Source: Oscillibacter sp. (GTDB taxonomy: Bacteria; Bacillota; Clostridia; Oscillospirales; Oscillospiraceae). From it: a stretch of 33,613 nt of DNA. The stretch spans positions 1 to 33,613 of the forward strand of contig JAAWLO010000017.1 in the NCBI GenBank assembly GCA_022797935.1, written 5' to 3'. Position 1 is the stretch's first letter, and each line of letters starts with the position of its first letter. Positions 1-6,393 of the stretch are shown here, piece by piece. The position numbers and the translations under genes are program-made. The notes below the pieces were generated by a model. It had not been told where the DNA came from. It worked only from the letters and a program-made list of their open reading frames with translations, and ran no database searches.

Positions 1-126
1 TTCAACCTCCACGACGGGAAGCTCTTCGTCCTCTGCACGGCGGGAACCCTGGCGGTGTTCTGCCTGATCTACGCCCTGGTCTTCGCCTGGACGGCCCGGA
101 CCTACGGACGGATTGTGGGAAACTGA
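1..126 (+). CDS. C-terminal end of a membrane permease (FtsX-like?), partial
   Basis: Only the last 41 residues lie in the window; the frame is open from base 1 and stops with TGA at 124-126. The piece holds one clear hydrophobic helix (about residues 8-30, rich in Leu, Val, Phe, Ala) followed by a short basic tail ending TARTYGRIVGN. A last helix and a short cytoplasmic tail of this type are common at the C-terminus of FtsX/BceB-like ABC transporter permeases in Bacillota, which is my best guess. Too little is present to name a substrate or prove the family. Confidence 0.55.
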   Translation, partial: FNLHDGKLFVLCTAGTLAVFCLIYALVFAWTARTYGRIVGN

Positions 127-136
127 ACACGCCGCG

Positions 137-168
137 AAGCGGGAACTGCGTCACAGCGGCTCCCGCTT
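137..168 (+). terminator. possible weak terminator hairpin after the permease
   Basis: AAGCGGGA (137-144) can pair with TCCCGCTT (161-168), with a small CTG/CAG helix inside the loop. It lies just after the permease stop. There is no proper T-run behind it, so termination efficiency is doubtful. Confidence 0.3.
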
Positions 169-214
169 TGCTGTTCCGGGGAATCTGACAGGACTGTTAT
201 ATTTCGGAAAGAAT

Positions 215-243
215 TTGGAAAGATTGTTGTGATATCGTACAAT
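215..243 (+). promoter_or_regulatory. possible distal promoter for the glycosyltransferase cluster
   Basis: TTGGAA (215-220), a 17-bp spacer and TACAAT (238-243) match the sigma-A spacing. The region is AT-rich, so chance matches are likely, and a much better promoter lies downstream. Confidence 0.3.
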
Positions 244-343
244 TCGAAAAAATCGGTGAAGTATTTTTCTAGTCTTGCTCGTCTTATATAGGAAGAACGG
301 TTTCGCCGCCGGAGGAAATTTCCCGGAATCCGGAAATCGCCTC

Positions 344-384
344 TTGACAAACTGTGTCAACTGTATTATTATATCTAATACGGT
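344..384 (+). promoter_or_regulatory. near-consensus sigma-A promoter with two overlapping dyads (operator-like)
   Basis: TTGACA (344-349), a 17-bp spacer and TATTAT (367-372) form a strong promoter for the glycosyltransferase at 491. Two inverted repeats cover it. TTGACA-AACTG-TGTCAA (344-360) sits on the -35 box. ACTGTATTA (360-368) with TAATACGGT (376-384), one mismatch, sits on the -10 box. The second has the GTATTA...TAATAC look of YtrA-type GntR operators. No GntR gene is in the window, so a dedicated repressor is inferred only. Confidence 0.65.
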
Positions 385-490
385 AGTACAATGACACAAA
401 AGGGAAATTTTTTTCCGGAGGGCTGAAGAATCTCCCAAAGCCATCTCGTAATATACATGAAAACAGGAAAAACAGGAAGCGAGGCATACA

Positions 491-1675
491 ATGAAAATTT
501 TAATCACCTCTGATTGGTATATACCCGCCGTCAATGGCGTGGTGACCTCCGTCCGGAACCTCCGCCAGGAGCTGGAGGCCCGGGGACACGAGGTCCGGAT
601 TCTCACCCTGTCCCGCAGCACCCGCTCCAGCCAGGAGGACGGCGTCACCCGGCTGGGCTCCGTGGCCGCCGGAATCGTCTACCCCGGCGCCCGGCTGCGG
701 ACCGCCCTGGCGGGGAAGTGGGTCCGGGAAATTGTGGAATGGGGACCCGACGTGGTGCACTCCCAGTGCGAGTTCTCCACCTTTTTCCTGGCCCGGCGCA
801 TAGCCGAGGAGCTGGACATCCCCCTGGTGCACACCTATCACACGGTCTACGAGGACTATACGCACTATTTCTCCCCCAGCGTCCACTTCGGCAAGAAGGC
901 CGCCGCCGTCTTCACCCGCTGGGCCGCCGCCCACACCGACTGCCTCATTGCCCCCACGGGGAAGGTGCGGCTGCTGCTCCAGAGCTACGGCGTTCAGAAG
1001 CCCGTCTTCGTGGCGCCCTCCGGCATTGACCTGCGTCACTTCCGCCGTGAGGCGGACCCGCTGCGCTGCGCGGTGCTGCGGGCCAGCCTGGGCATTCCCC
1101 AGGACCGGACGGTGCTGGTCAGCGTGGGCCGCCTGGCGGAGGAGAAGAATCTGGAAGAGCTGCTGCGCTTCCGGGCCAACCTGGGTTCCGGCGGCGTGAC
1201 CCTGCTGCTGGTGGGAGACGGTCCCGACCGGACCCGCCTGGAGGGCATAGCCGGGGACCTGGGGCTGGAGGCCCCGGACGTGCTGTTTGCCGGTATGGTT
1301 CCCGCGGAACAGGTGGCGGACTGGTATCAGCTGGGGGACCTGTTTGTCAGCGCCTCCACCAGCGAGACCCAGGGCCTGACCTATGCGGAGGCTCTGGCCG
1401 CCGGGGTGCCGGTGCTCTGCCGGGAGGACAGCTGCCTTCTGGGCGTGGTCCGGGACGGGGAAAACGGCTGGCAGTACCGGGACGAGGCGGATTTCCGGCG
1501 GAAGCTGGAGGCCTTCCTGGCGCAGCCCCACCATTGGGAGCGTCTCTCCCGGGCCGCCCGGGAGACGGGGGAGGAATACTCCGCCCAGCGCTTCGCGGAG
1601 CGGGTGGAGGCTATTTACATCCAACAGATTCAGCGGAACGAAGGAGGCCGTTATGTGGCAAAAGCAGCCGGTTGA
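491..1675 (+). CDS. GT4 glycosyltransferase, probably diacylglycerol glucosyltransferase type
   Basis: A 394-residue GT-B fold enzyme. The N-terminus (ITSDWYIPAVNGVVTSV) is the glycine-containing acceptor loop typical of MgtA/LafA-like lipid glycosyltransferases. The C-terminal donor domain starts near SVGRLAEEKN (residue 211) and carries the GT4 EX7E motif at E292/E300 (SETQGLTYAEA). Such enzymes move glucose from a nucleotide sugar to diacylglycerol on the inner membrane face. Length is normal for the family. Start chosen at ATG 491 behind a purine-rich AGGAAGCGAG. The stop overlaps the next gene by 23 bases, and a second GT4 enzyme follows that one, which supports glycolipid synthesis. The exact sugar and acceptor cannot be read from sequence. 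Confidence 0.85.
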   Translation: MKILITSDWYIPAVNGVVTSVRNLRQELEARGHEVRILTLSRSTRSSQEDGVTRLGSVAAGIVYPGARLRTALAGKWVREIVEWGPDVVHSQCEFSTFFLARRIAEELDIPLVHTYHTVYEDYTHYFSPSVHFGKKAAAVFTRWAAAHTDCLIAPTGKVRLLLQSYGVQKPVFVAPSGIDLRHFRREADPLRCAVLRASLGIPQDRTVLVSVGRLAEEKNLEELLRFRANLGSGGVTLLLVGDGPDRTRLEGIAGDLGLEAPDVLFAGMVPAEQVADWYQLGDLFVSASTSETQGLTYAEALAAGVPVLCREDSCLLGVVRDGENGWQYRDEADFRRKLEAFLAQPHHWERLSRAARETGEEYSAQRFAERVEAIYIQQIQRNEGGRYVAKAAG

Positions 1676-2252
1676 GAAACAGGTTCTGCAAATCGTGTCC
1701 CTGGCGGGCTTTGCCGTCTGCGTGGCGGTGGCGGTCTGGGGCTGGCAGACGGGCGTCCTGACCTCCCAGGAGAAGCTGCAGGACCTGGTGTCCAAATGGG
1801 GCCCTGCCGGGGCGCTGCTGTTCACCGTCTTCCAGGCGGTGCAGGTGGTGGTGCCGGTGCTGCCCGGGGGACTGGGCTGTCTGGTGGGGGTGATCCTCTT
1901 CGGGCCCATCTGGGGCTTTGCCTATAACTACGTGGGGATCTGCCTGGGGTCCCTCATGGCCTTCGCCGTGGCCCGAAGCTGCGGGCGGCCGCTGCTGTAC
2001 CTTCTCTTTTCCGAGAAGACCATTGAGAAATACGACGCCTGGACCGAGAAGCGGGACCGCTTCGCCAAGCTCTTCTTCTGGTCCATCTTTCTGCCCATTG
2101 CCCCGGACGACTTCCTCTGCTATCTGGCGGGCACCACCAGTATGACCTGGAGGCGCTATGCCGCCATCATCTTCCTGGGAAAGCCCTTCAACATTGCCCT
2201 TTACAGCATGGGCCTGCTGGCCCTGTGGAAGATGCTGGCGCCGGGGTTCTGA
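1653..2252 (+). CDS. TVP38/TMEM64 (VTT domain) membrane protein
   Basis: A 199-residue integral membrane protein of the VTT/SNARE-associated family (DedA superfamily). The N-terminal helix is near residues 13-32; the core follows with VVPVLPGGLGCLVGVILFG (about 67-85), the signature re-entrant loop region, then the GSLMAFAVARSCG segment and a late FLPIAPDDFLCYLAG motif. Family members are linked to lipid transport or scrambling, which suits a position between two lipid glycosyltransferases. The start at ATG 1653 is set by AAGGAGG at 1641-1647 and overlaps the upstream gene by 23 bases, so translation is probably coupled. A longer in-frame reading upstream lies wholly inside the glycosyltransferase gene and is rejected. 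Confidence 0.85.
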   Translation: MWQKQPVEKQVLQIVSLAGFAVCVAVAVWGWQTGVLTSQEKLQDLVSKWGPAGALLFTVFQAVQVVVPVLPGGLGCLVGVILFGPIWGFAYNYVGICLGSLMAFAVARSCGRPLLYLLFSEKTIEKYDAWTEKRDRFAKLFFWSIFLPIAPDDFLCYLAGTTSMTWRRYAAIIFLGKPFNIALYSMGLLALWKMLAPGF

Positions 2253-2260
2253 AAAAATTG

Positions 2261-2281
2261 CCGTCATAAAAAGACGGTTTT
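2261..2281 (+). terminator. weak intergenic terminator or attenuator
   Basis: CCGTC (2261-2265) and GACGG (2273-2277) pair around an A-rich loop and are followed by TTTT (2278-2281). The stem is short. It falls in the 177-base gap between the VTT gene and the second glycosyltransferase and could lower expression of the latter. Confidence 0.4.
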
Positions 2282-2429
2282 CGCAAAAACTCTCCATCAA
2301 AAGACCTGAAAAAAAGCGGACAGCCCTGCCCGCTTGGATTTGTGCGCGCAAAATTCGAAAACAGGCGGGCCGCGGGCCGGAAAACTGCGGCGGCGCAGGC
2401 GGGGGACCCCCCTGCGGCAGGGAGGCTGT

Positions 2430-3473
2430 ATGCGTATCTATATCTATCGCGGCGGAGAGAAGCTGGTGGGCCGCAGCGGCGTGGGACAGGCCATCCGCCA
2501 CCAGCAGGAGTGCCTGCGGCGCTCCGGGGTGCCCACCAGCGAGGGCTGGTCCCGGGACACGGCCGCCATCCATGTCAACACGGTCCTGCCGGACTCCGTC
2601 TTCGCCGCCCTGGGAGCCAAGCTCCGGGGCCGGAAGGTGGTCTGGTACGGCCACTCCACCATGGAGGACTTCCGCTCCTCCTTCAAGGGCTCCAACGCCC
2701 TGGCACCCCTGTTCCGGCGCTGGATTACCTTCTGCTACGGTCTGGGGGACGTGGTGCTGACGCCCACGGAGTACTCCCGGCAGCTCCTGGAGGGCTACGG
2801 CCTGAAGAAGCCAGTGTACAGCATTTCCAACGGCGTGGATACCGCCTTCTTTGCCCCGGACCCTGCCCGGCGTTCCGTGTTCCGCCGCCGCTACGGCCTG
2901 GGGGAGACGGAACGGGTGGTGGTCTCCGTGGGGCATATGATCGCCCGGAAGGGCCTGCCGGAGTTCCTGGAGCTGGCCCGGCGGATGCCGGAGGCGCGGT
3001 TCCTCTGGTTCGGCTGGACGAATCCGAAGCTGATTCCCGCAGAACTGGCCCGAGAAATTCAGGAGGCCCCGGCCAACGTGACCTTCCCCGGCTACGTGTG
3101 CCGGGAGGAGCTGCGGGACGCCTACTGCGGGGCGGACGTCTTCGCCTTCCTCAGCCGGGAGGAGACGGAGGGCATTGTGGTGCTGGAGGCCCTGGCCTGC
3201 GGGATTCCCACGGTGCTGCGGGACATCCCGGTCTACGGCGGCTGGCTGGAGGATGGAAAGAATGTATACAAAGCGTCGAGCGACGGCGCGTTTCAACGGA
3301 TTGTAATGGGCCTGCTGGACAAGAGCCTGCCGGACCTCACCGCCGCCGGGCGGGCCGTGGCGGAGTCCCGGAGTCTGGAGCGGGTGGGGGAGCGCCTGCA
3401 GGAAATTTACCTGAAGGAGCGGATTCTGCCCCCGCTGCCCGCGGCCCTGCCCCAGAAGCGGGCAAAGGCCTGA
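2430..3473 (+). CDS. second GT4 glycosyltransferase, LafB/CpoA-like
   Basis: A 347-residue GT-B enzyme. The N-terminal GRSGVGQAIRHQ motif matches the short glycine loop of LafB/CpoA-like enzymes that add a second sugar to monoglycosyl-diacylglycerol. The donor domain begins near VVVSVGHMIARKG (about residue 164) and has the EX7E motif at E245/E253 (ETEGIVVLE) followed by ALACGIPTV. The start is ATG 2430, four bases after GGAGG (2421-2425); a longer in-frame start at 2334 gives a basic, low-complexity extension and is rejected. With the GT4 enzyme at 491 it would make a two-step glycolipid pathway. Function is inferred from family and context. Confidence 0.82.
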   Translation: MRIYIYRGGEKLVGRSGVGQAIRHQQECLRRSGVPTSEGWSRDTAAIHVNTVLPDSVFAALGAKLRGRKVVWYGHSTMEDFRSSFKGSNALAPLFRRWITFCYGLGDVVLTPTEYSRQLLEGYGLKKPVYSISNGVDTAFFAPDPARRSVFRRRYGLGETERVVVSVGHMIARKGLPEFLELARRMPEARFLWFGWTNPKLIPAELAREIQEAPANVTFPGYVCREELRDAYCGADVFAFLSREETEGIVVLEALACGIPTVLRDIPVYGGWLEDGKNVYKASSDGAFQRIVMGLLDKSLPDLTAAGRAVAESRSLERVGERLQEIYLKERILPPLPAALPQKRAKA

Positions 3474-3515
3474 CGGAAACAGACGCCGCGTCCGGCTGGT
3501 GGCGGCGTAAAAAAT

Positions 3516-3561
3516 ATACGGATAGGATTATCGAAATCAGATAGTCCTATCCGTATTTTTC
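3516..3561. terminator. strong bidirectional terminator
   Basis: A 17-bp stem (3516-3532 with 3540-3556, one G-T pair) encloses a 7-base loop. T-rich sequence follows on the plus strand, and an A-run precedes it at 3509-3514, giving a T-run on the minus strand. It separates the glycosyltransferase from the convergent small gene ending at 3562. Confidence 0.88.
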
Positions 3562-3723
3562 TTACATCTCAGAGAGCTGGCCGGAAGTCAGATGGGCTTC
3601 TTCACCCAGGGCTTCTGCCTGAAGAAGAATCTGGATAGCGGCAGGAGAATTACCGGTTTCCAGGGCGGATAAGGCGTCTTCCATTGCGGCAAAGAACTGG
3701 AAATAGAGTTCGCGGTAAGTCAT
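3562..3723 (-). CDS. 53-residue protein, unknown function, under a divergent XRE operator
   Basis: Translation gives an acidic helical protein beginning MTYRELYFQFF and ending SGQLSEM, with an Ala/Glu/Gln-rich middle that looks like one or two amphipathic helices and no membrane segment. Support for it being real: GAGGTG ribosome binding site seven bases before ATG at 3723, a TTGATT-17-TAAAAT promoter just upstream, and a strong terminator right after the stop. It is divergent from two XRE regulators and the operator between them overlaps its promoter. It could be a small effector, an antirepressor or a phage-remnant product. I do not recognise the family. Confidence 0.68.
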   Translation of the reverse strand: MTYRELYFQFFAAMEDALSALETGNSPAAIQILLQAEALGEEAHLTSGQLSEM

Positions 3724-3740
3724 ATTATCACCTCACATAC

Positions 3741-3769
3741 ATTTTAGCGAAAAATTCGCTAAAAATCAA
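3741..3769 (-). promoter_or_regulatory. promoter of the 53-residue gene with perfect palindromic operator
   Basis: On the minus strand TTGATT (3764-3769), a 17-bp spacer and TAAAAT (3741-3746) make a good promoter. A perfect inverted repeat, TTTTAGCGAA (3742-3751) and TTCGCTAAAA (3755-3764) with AAA between, fills the spacer and overlaps the -10. A repressor bound here would block transcription. The TTTAGCGAA half-site is typical of XRE/phage-repressor operators, and two XRE genes start at 3813. Confidence 0.75.
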
Positions 3770-3812
3770 TGGGAAATCTCCGCCTCTTTTAGGATATTTC
3801 TGAGGTGAGTCT

Positions 3813-4052
3813 ATGAAACCCTATTCCCGCATCCGCGCTTTCCGGGAGGACCGGGACCTGACCCAAACGGATATGGCAAAAGCGCTCAATTGCAGCCAGC
3901 GCATTTACAGCAATTACGAACGGGGGGATGTGGATATTCCCACGGAAATCCTCCGGGCTCTGGCCTTGTTTCACGGCACCAGCGTGGATTATCTCCTGGA
4001 GCTGACCGACGACCCGGCCCCGTATCCCCGCCGGCGGAATCCTTCCAGATGA
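3813..4052 (+). CDS. XRE-family HTH regulator, first of a tandem pair
   Basis: 79 residues that are almost entirely one Cro/C1-type helix-turn-helix: DLTQTDMAKALNCSQRIYSNYERG (about residues 15-38), then the typical LALFHGTSVDYLLELTD helix. It probably binds the palindrome at 3742-3764 and represses the divergent 53-residue gene, and perhaps itself. GAGGTG lies seven bases before ATG 3813. Its stop overlaps the ATG of the next gene (ATGA), so the two are translated together. The C-terminal third is nearly the same as in its neighbour, including the PAPYPRRRNP tail. Confidence 0.88.
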   Translation: MKPYSRIRAFREDRDLTQTDMAKALNCSQRIYSNYERGDVDIPTEILRALALFHGTSVDYLLELTDDPAPYPRRRNPSR

Positions 4053-4285
4053 GCGCCGCGTACCGCCGGATTCGAGACCTGCGGGAAGACAGGGACTTGA
4101 CGCAGCGGCAGGTGGGGGAGGCCATAGGCGTCCCGCAGCGGACCTATGCCTATTACGAGAGCGGCCAGCGGATGCCCACGCCCCAGGTTCTCTGCGCCCT
4201 GGCGCGGTTCCACGGCACCAGCGTGGACTACCTCCTGGAGCTGACCGGCAATCCCGCGCCCTACCCCCGCCGGAGAAACCCGTGA
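4049..4285 (+). CDS. XRE-family HTH regulator, second of a tandem pair
   Basis: 78 residues, paralogous to the gene at 3813: same length, same HTH position (DLTQRQVGEAIGVPQRTYAYYESG) and an almost identical FHGTSVDYLLELT...PAPYPRRRNP end. The recognition helix differs (VPQRTYAYY against CSQRIYSNY), so the two may have different DNA targets or form heterodimers. Start ATG 4049 overlaps the upstream stop by four bases and has no separate ribosome binding site, which points to translational coupling. The close match at the DNA level over the last 75 bases suggests recent duplication or gene conversion. Confidence 0.87.
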   Translation: MSAAYRRIRDLREDRDLTQRQVGEAIGVPQRTYAYYESGQRMPTPQVLCALARFHGTSVDYLLELTGNPAPYPRRRNP

Positions 4286-4340
4286 GAGGATACATTATAA
4301 AAAGAAACGACCGCCCGAAACGGCCAAAGGAGGAGCGAAC

Positions 4341-4964
4341 ATGTCTTATGCCTGCGCCCAATGCAGCGTCTATGCCTGCGGGCAGGAGCGCCCGGAGACG
4401 CTGCCCAAAAACTGCCCCATGCGGGAGACCTCCCTGATGGAGAAGGCCCAGGCGGCCTACCGGCTTCCGGAAAACCGGACCTTCTACATCACGGCCTCCG
4501 AGCTGGAGGCCCTGGGCTACTGCCAGTGGCCGCGGCTGAAGGAGACGATTCAGGTGTGTCTGAAAATGGGTTATACGAAAATCGGCCTGGCCTTCTGCCG
4601 GGGTCTGCGGAACGAAGCCAAGGTGGTGGACGGCCTCCTCCGGCGGGCCGGGCTGGAGGTGGTTTCCGTCATCTGCAAGACCGGCGGAACCGACAAGACC
4701 GCCTGCGGCATCCCGGAGGCGGGCAAGGTGCATCCGGGGCAGTTCGAGCCCATGTGCAACCCCATTGCCCAGGCGCTGCTGCTGAACGAGCAGCACACCC
4801 AGTTCAACCTTGCCCTGGGCCTCTGCGTGGGGCACGACGCCCTGTTCTGCAAATATTCCGACGCCCTGGTGACCACCTTGGCGGCCAAGGACCGGGTGCT
4901 GGGACACAACCCGCTGGCGGCGGTCTACTGCGCGGAGGGCTATTTCCAGGACCGGATTCTGTGA
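4341..4964 (+). CDS. DUF1847 family cysteine-rich protein
   Basis: 207 residues of the DUF1847 family, whose function is not known. The N-terminus has a metal-site-like cysteine cluster, C5xxC8xxxxC13, followed by C25P. Further conserved-looking pieces are GLAFCRGLRNEAK (about 80-92), CKTGGTDKTACGIPEA (about 113-128), FEPMCNPIAQALLLN and CVGHDALFCKYSDALVTTL. The many cysteines and the thiol-rich core suggest metal or redox chemistry; this is inference. Start ATG 4341 follows a perfect AAAGGAGG by seven bases. The gene is 55 bases after the XRE pair; I see no terminator between them, so it may share their transcript. Confidence 0.82.
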   Translation: MSYACAQCSVYACGQERPETLPKNCPMRETSLMEKAQAAYRLPENRTFYITASELEALGYCQWPRLKETIQVCLKMGYTKIGLAFCRGLRNEAKVVDGLLRRAGLEVVSVICKTGGTDKTACGIPEAGKVHPGQFEPMCNPIAQALLLNEQHTQFNLALGLCVGHDALFCKYSDALVTTLAAKDRVLGHNPLAAVYCAEGYFQDRIL

Positions 4965-5143
4965 CCGGCGTCCCCTGTGGGAATCTGGAGAATTGAATGG
5001 ACAGAGGCGGGCGGCAAGTCCCCTTTTTCAATGATTCTTCTATAGCCTTCACGCTGGAAACTGTGATACAATAGGGCCGCCGGCAGGTGTGTCCCGCCGG
5101 GAAAACCGCCGGGAATTCTCCCCGGCCTGGAAGGAGCTGCCCC

Positions 5144-5983
5144 ATGATTAAAATTACCACCGACAGCACCTGCGACCTCCCCGCCCATCTCCTGGAGCGT
5201 TACGATATTACCGTGTTTCCCCTGGGCATTGTGAAGGCCGGGAAGCTGTATCACGACGGCGTGGACATCCGCACGGCGGACATTGCCGCCCATGTGGACG
5301 CCGGAGGCGATATCACCACCACCAACGCCGTCAACGTCTCGGACTACACCGGCGTTTTCCGGACTCTGTCGGAGAAGTACGGCGCCGTCATTCACATCAA
5401 CATAGGGAGCGGCTTTTCCTGCTGCTGCCAGAATGCCCGTCTGGCGGCGGAGGAGGTTCCGGAGGTCTATGTAGTGGACTCCGGGAATCTCACGGTGGGA
5501 CACGGCCTGCTGGTGCTGGCCGCCGCCGAGGCCGCCGGAGACGGGAAGTCCGTGACGGAAATTCTGTCCCTGCTGGAGGACATGCTGCCCCGGCTGGAGA
5601 CCAGTTTCGTTCTGGACCGGCTGGACTATATGAAAAAAGGCGGGCGCTGTTCCGCCGTCACGGCCCTGGGAGCCAACCTGCTGAAGCTGCATCCCTGTGT
5701 GGACGTCATAGATGGAAAGATGACGGTGACGAAAAAATACCGGGGCAGCATCGCAAAGGTGGTGGAGGACTACGTGCGGGAACGCCTGGGAAACCGGAGG
5801 GACCTGGATACCCGCCGGGCGGTCATTGTGGACACCTGCGGGGACGACGAACTGGCCTCCATAGCCCGGCGTCTTCTCCAGGAGGACGGCCGCTTTGAGG
5901 AGGTCCTGGAGGCCAAGGCGGGCTGCACCATCTTCTGCCACAGCGGGCCCCGCACCCTGGGTCTGGCCCTGGTGCGCAAATAA
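5144..5983 (+). CDS. DegV family fatty-acid-binding protein
   Basis: 279 residues, normal DegV length. The N-terminal ITTDSTCDLP motif (residues 3-12), TTTNAVNVSDYTGVF (about 57-71), INIGSGFSCCCQNARLAA (about 86-103) and the FVLDRLDYMKKGGRCS motif (about 155-170) are family hallmarks. DegV (FakB-like) proteins hold a fatty acid and, with the kinase FakA, feed exogenous fatty acids into phospholipid. The usual SxTSGLSGTYQ segment reads SGFSCCCQ here. Start ATG 5144 follows AAGGAG by seven bases; a longer frame upstream runs through non-coding sequence. An extended -10 (TGATACAAT, 5064-5072) with no clear -35 may drive it. A terminator follows at 5993. Confidence 0.93.
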   Translation: MIKITTDSTCDLPAHLLERYDITVFPLGIVKAGKLYHDGVDIRTADIAAHVDAGGDITTTNAVNVSDYTGVFRTLSEKYGAVIHINIGSGFSCCCQNARLAAEEVPEVYVVDSGNLTVGHGLLVLAAAEAAGDGKSVTEILSLLEDMLPRLETSFVLDRLDYMKKGGRCSAVTALGANLLKLHPCVDVIDGKMTVTKKYRGSIAKVVEDYVRERLGNRRDLDTRRAVIVDTCGDDELASIARRLLQEDGRFEEVLEAKAGCTIFCHSGPRTLGLALVRK

Positions 5984-5992
5984 GAGACGAGA

Positions 5993-6019
5993 GGGACCCG
6001 GAGGGGTTCCTTTTGTTTT
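5993..6019 (+). terminator. intrinsic terminator after degV
   Basis: GGGACCC (5993-5999) pairs with GGGTTCC (6004-6010), allowing one G-T pair, and is followed by TTTTGTTTT (6011-6019). It lies ten bases after the DegV stop. Confidence 0.75.
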
Positions 6020-6040
6020 CCCCGGCGCGGCGGCGGTTTG

Positions 6041-6296
6041 CGGGCCCGCCAGGGTAATGGAACGAGTGAACCAGGTACCATAGACAGCGTCCAAAGGCTC
6101 CCTCTCTGAGGGAGCTGTCAGCCGCAGGCTGACTGAGGGAGTCCCCAAGGGCACGCAGGTCTCCGGGGGGGCTCCAGAGAACTCCAGAGAACTCCCTCCG
6201 TCACGGCTTCGCCGCGCCACCTCCCTCTAAGAGGGAGGCTTTTGGACCACGGTTGTTCACAATTTATTTGCTCATTCCATTACCCTGGCGGGCCCG
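6041..6296. repeat. 256-bp palindromic repeat with terminal inverted repeats (MITE-like)
   Basis: The ends 6041-6067 and 6270-6296 are inverted copies matching at 25 of 27 positions (outermost CGGGCCCGCCAGGGTAATGG). A second inverted pair lies inside: GTCCAAAGGCTCCCTCTCTG beginning at 6090 and its partner ending TTTTGGAC at 6246. The centre contains small palindromes such as GAGGGAGCTGTCAGCC and GGCTTCGCCGCGCC, plus a short tandem of CTCCAGAGAA. No coding capacity. CTCCCTC/GAGGGAG intergenic repeats of this kind occur in Oscillospiraceae genomes, from memory. No target-site duplication could be assigned with confidence. Confidence 0.75.
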
Positions 6297-6305
6297 GCGG
6301 TTGGA

Positions 6306-6334
6306 TTGACACCTTAAGGGAACTGTGATAAAAT
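6306..6334 (+). promoter_or_regulatory. sigma-A promoter for the purine salvage genes
   Basis: TTGACA (6306-6311), 17-bp spacer, TAAAAT (6329-6334) with an extended TG two bases before the -10. It starts ten bases after the inverted-repeat element and reads into the phosphorylase at 6394. Confidence 0.82.
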
Positions 6335-6393
6335 GACCAAATCACCCGGCGGCGGCATTCCCGCTGCCGGTCTTGTCAGGAGGCGGGTCCGCC

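Noticed and set aside
500-1909. A 469-codon open frame on the minus strand across the first glycosyltransferase
   Set aside because: Low-complexity His/Gln/Gly-rich translation with no start signal; the plus-strand frame has complete GT4 motifs.
1611-3296. A 561-codon open frame on the minus strand opposite the glycolipid genes
   Set aside because: Antisense shadow of GC-rich coding sequence; no ribosome binding site and no motif.
4965-5143. Terminator after the DUF1847 gene
   Set aside because: CCCCTTTTT is present near 5020 but the stem before it is only about four base pairs and badly spaced.
6041-6296. CRISPR array or transposase remnant in the degV-punA gap
   Set aside because: Repeats are inverted rather than evenly spaced direct copies, and no coding frame resembles a transposase.
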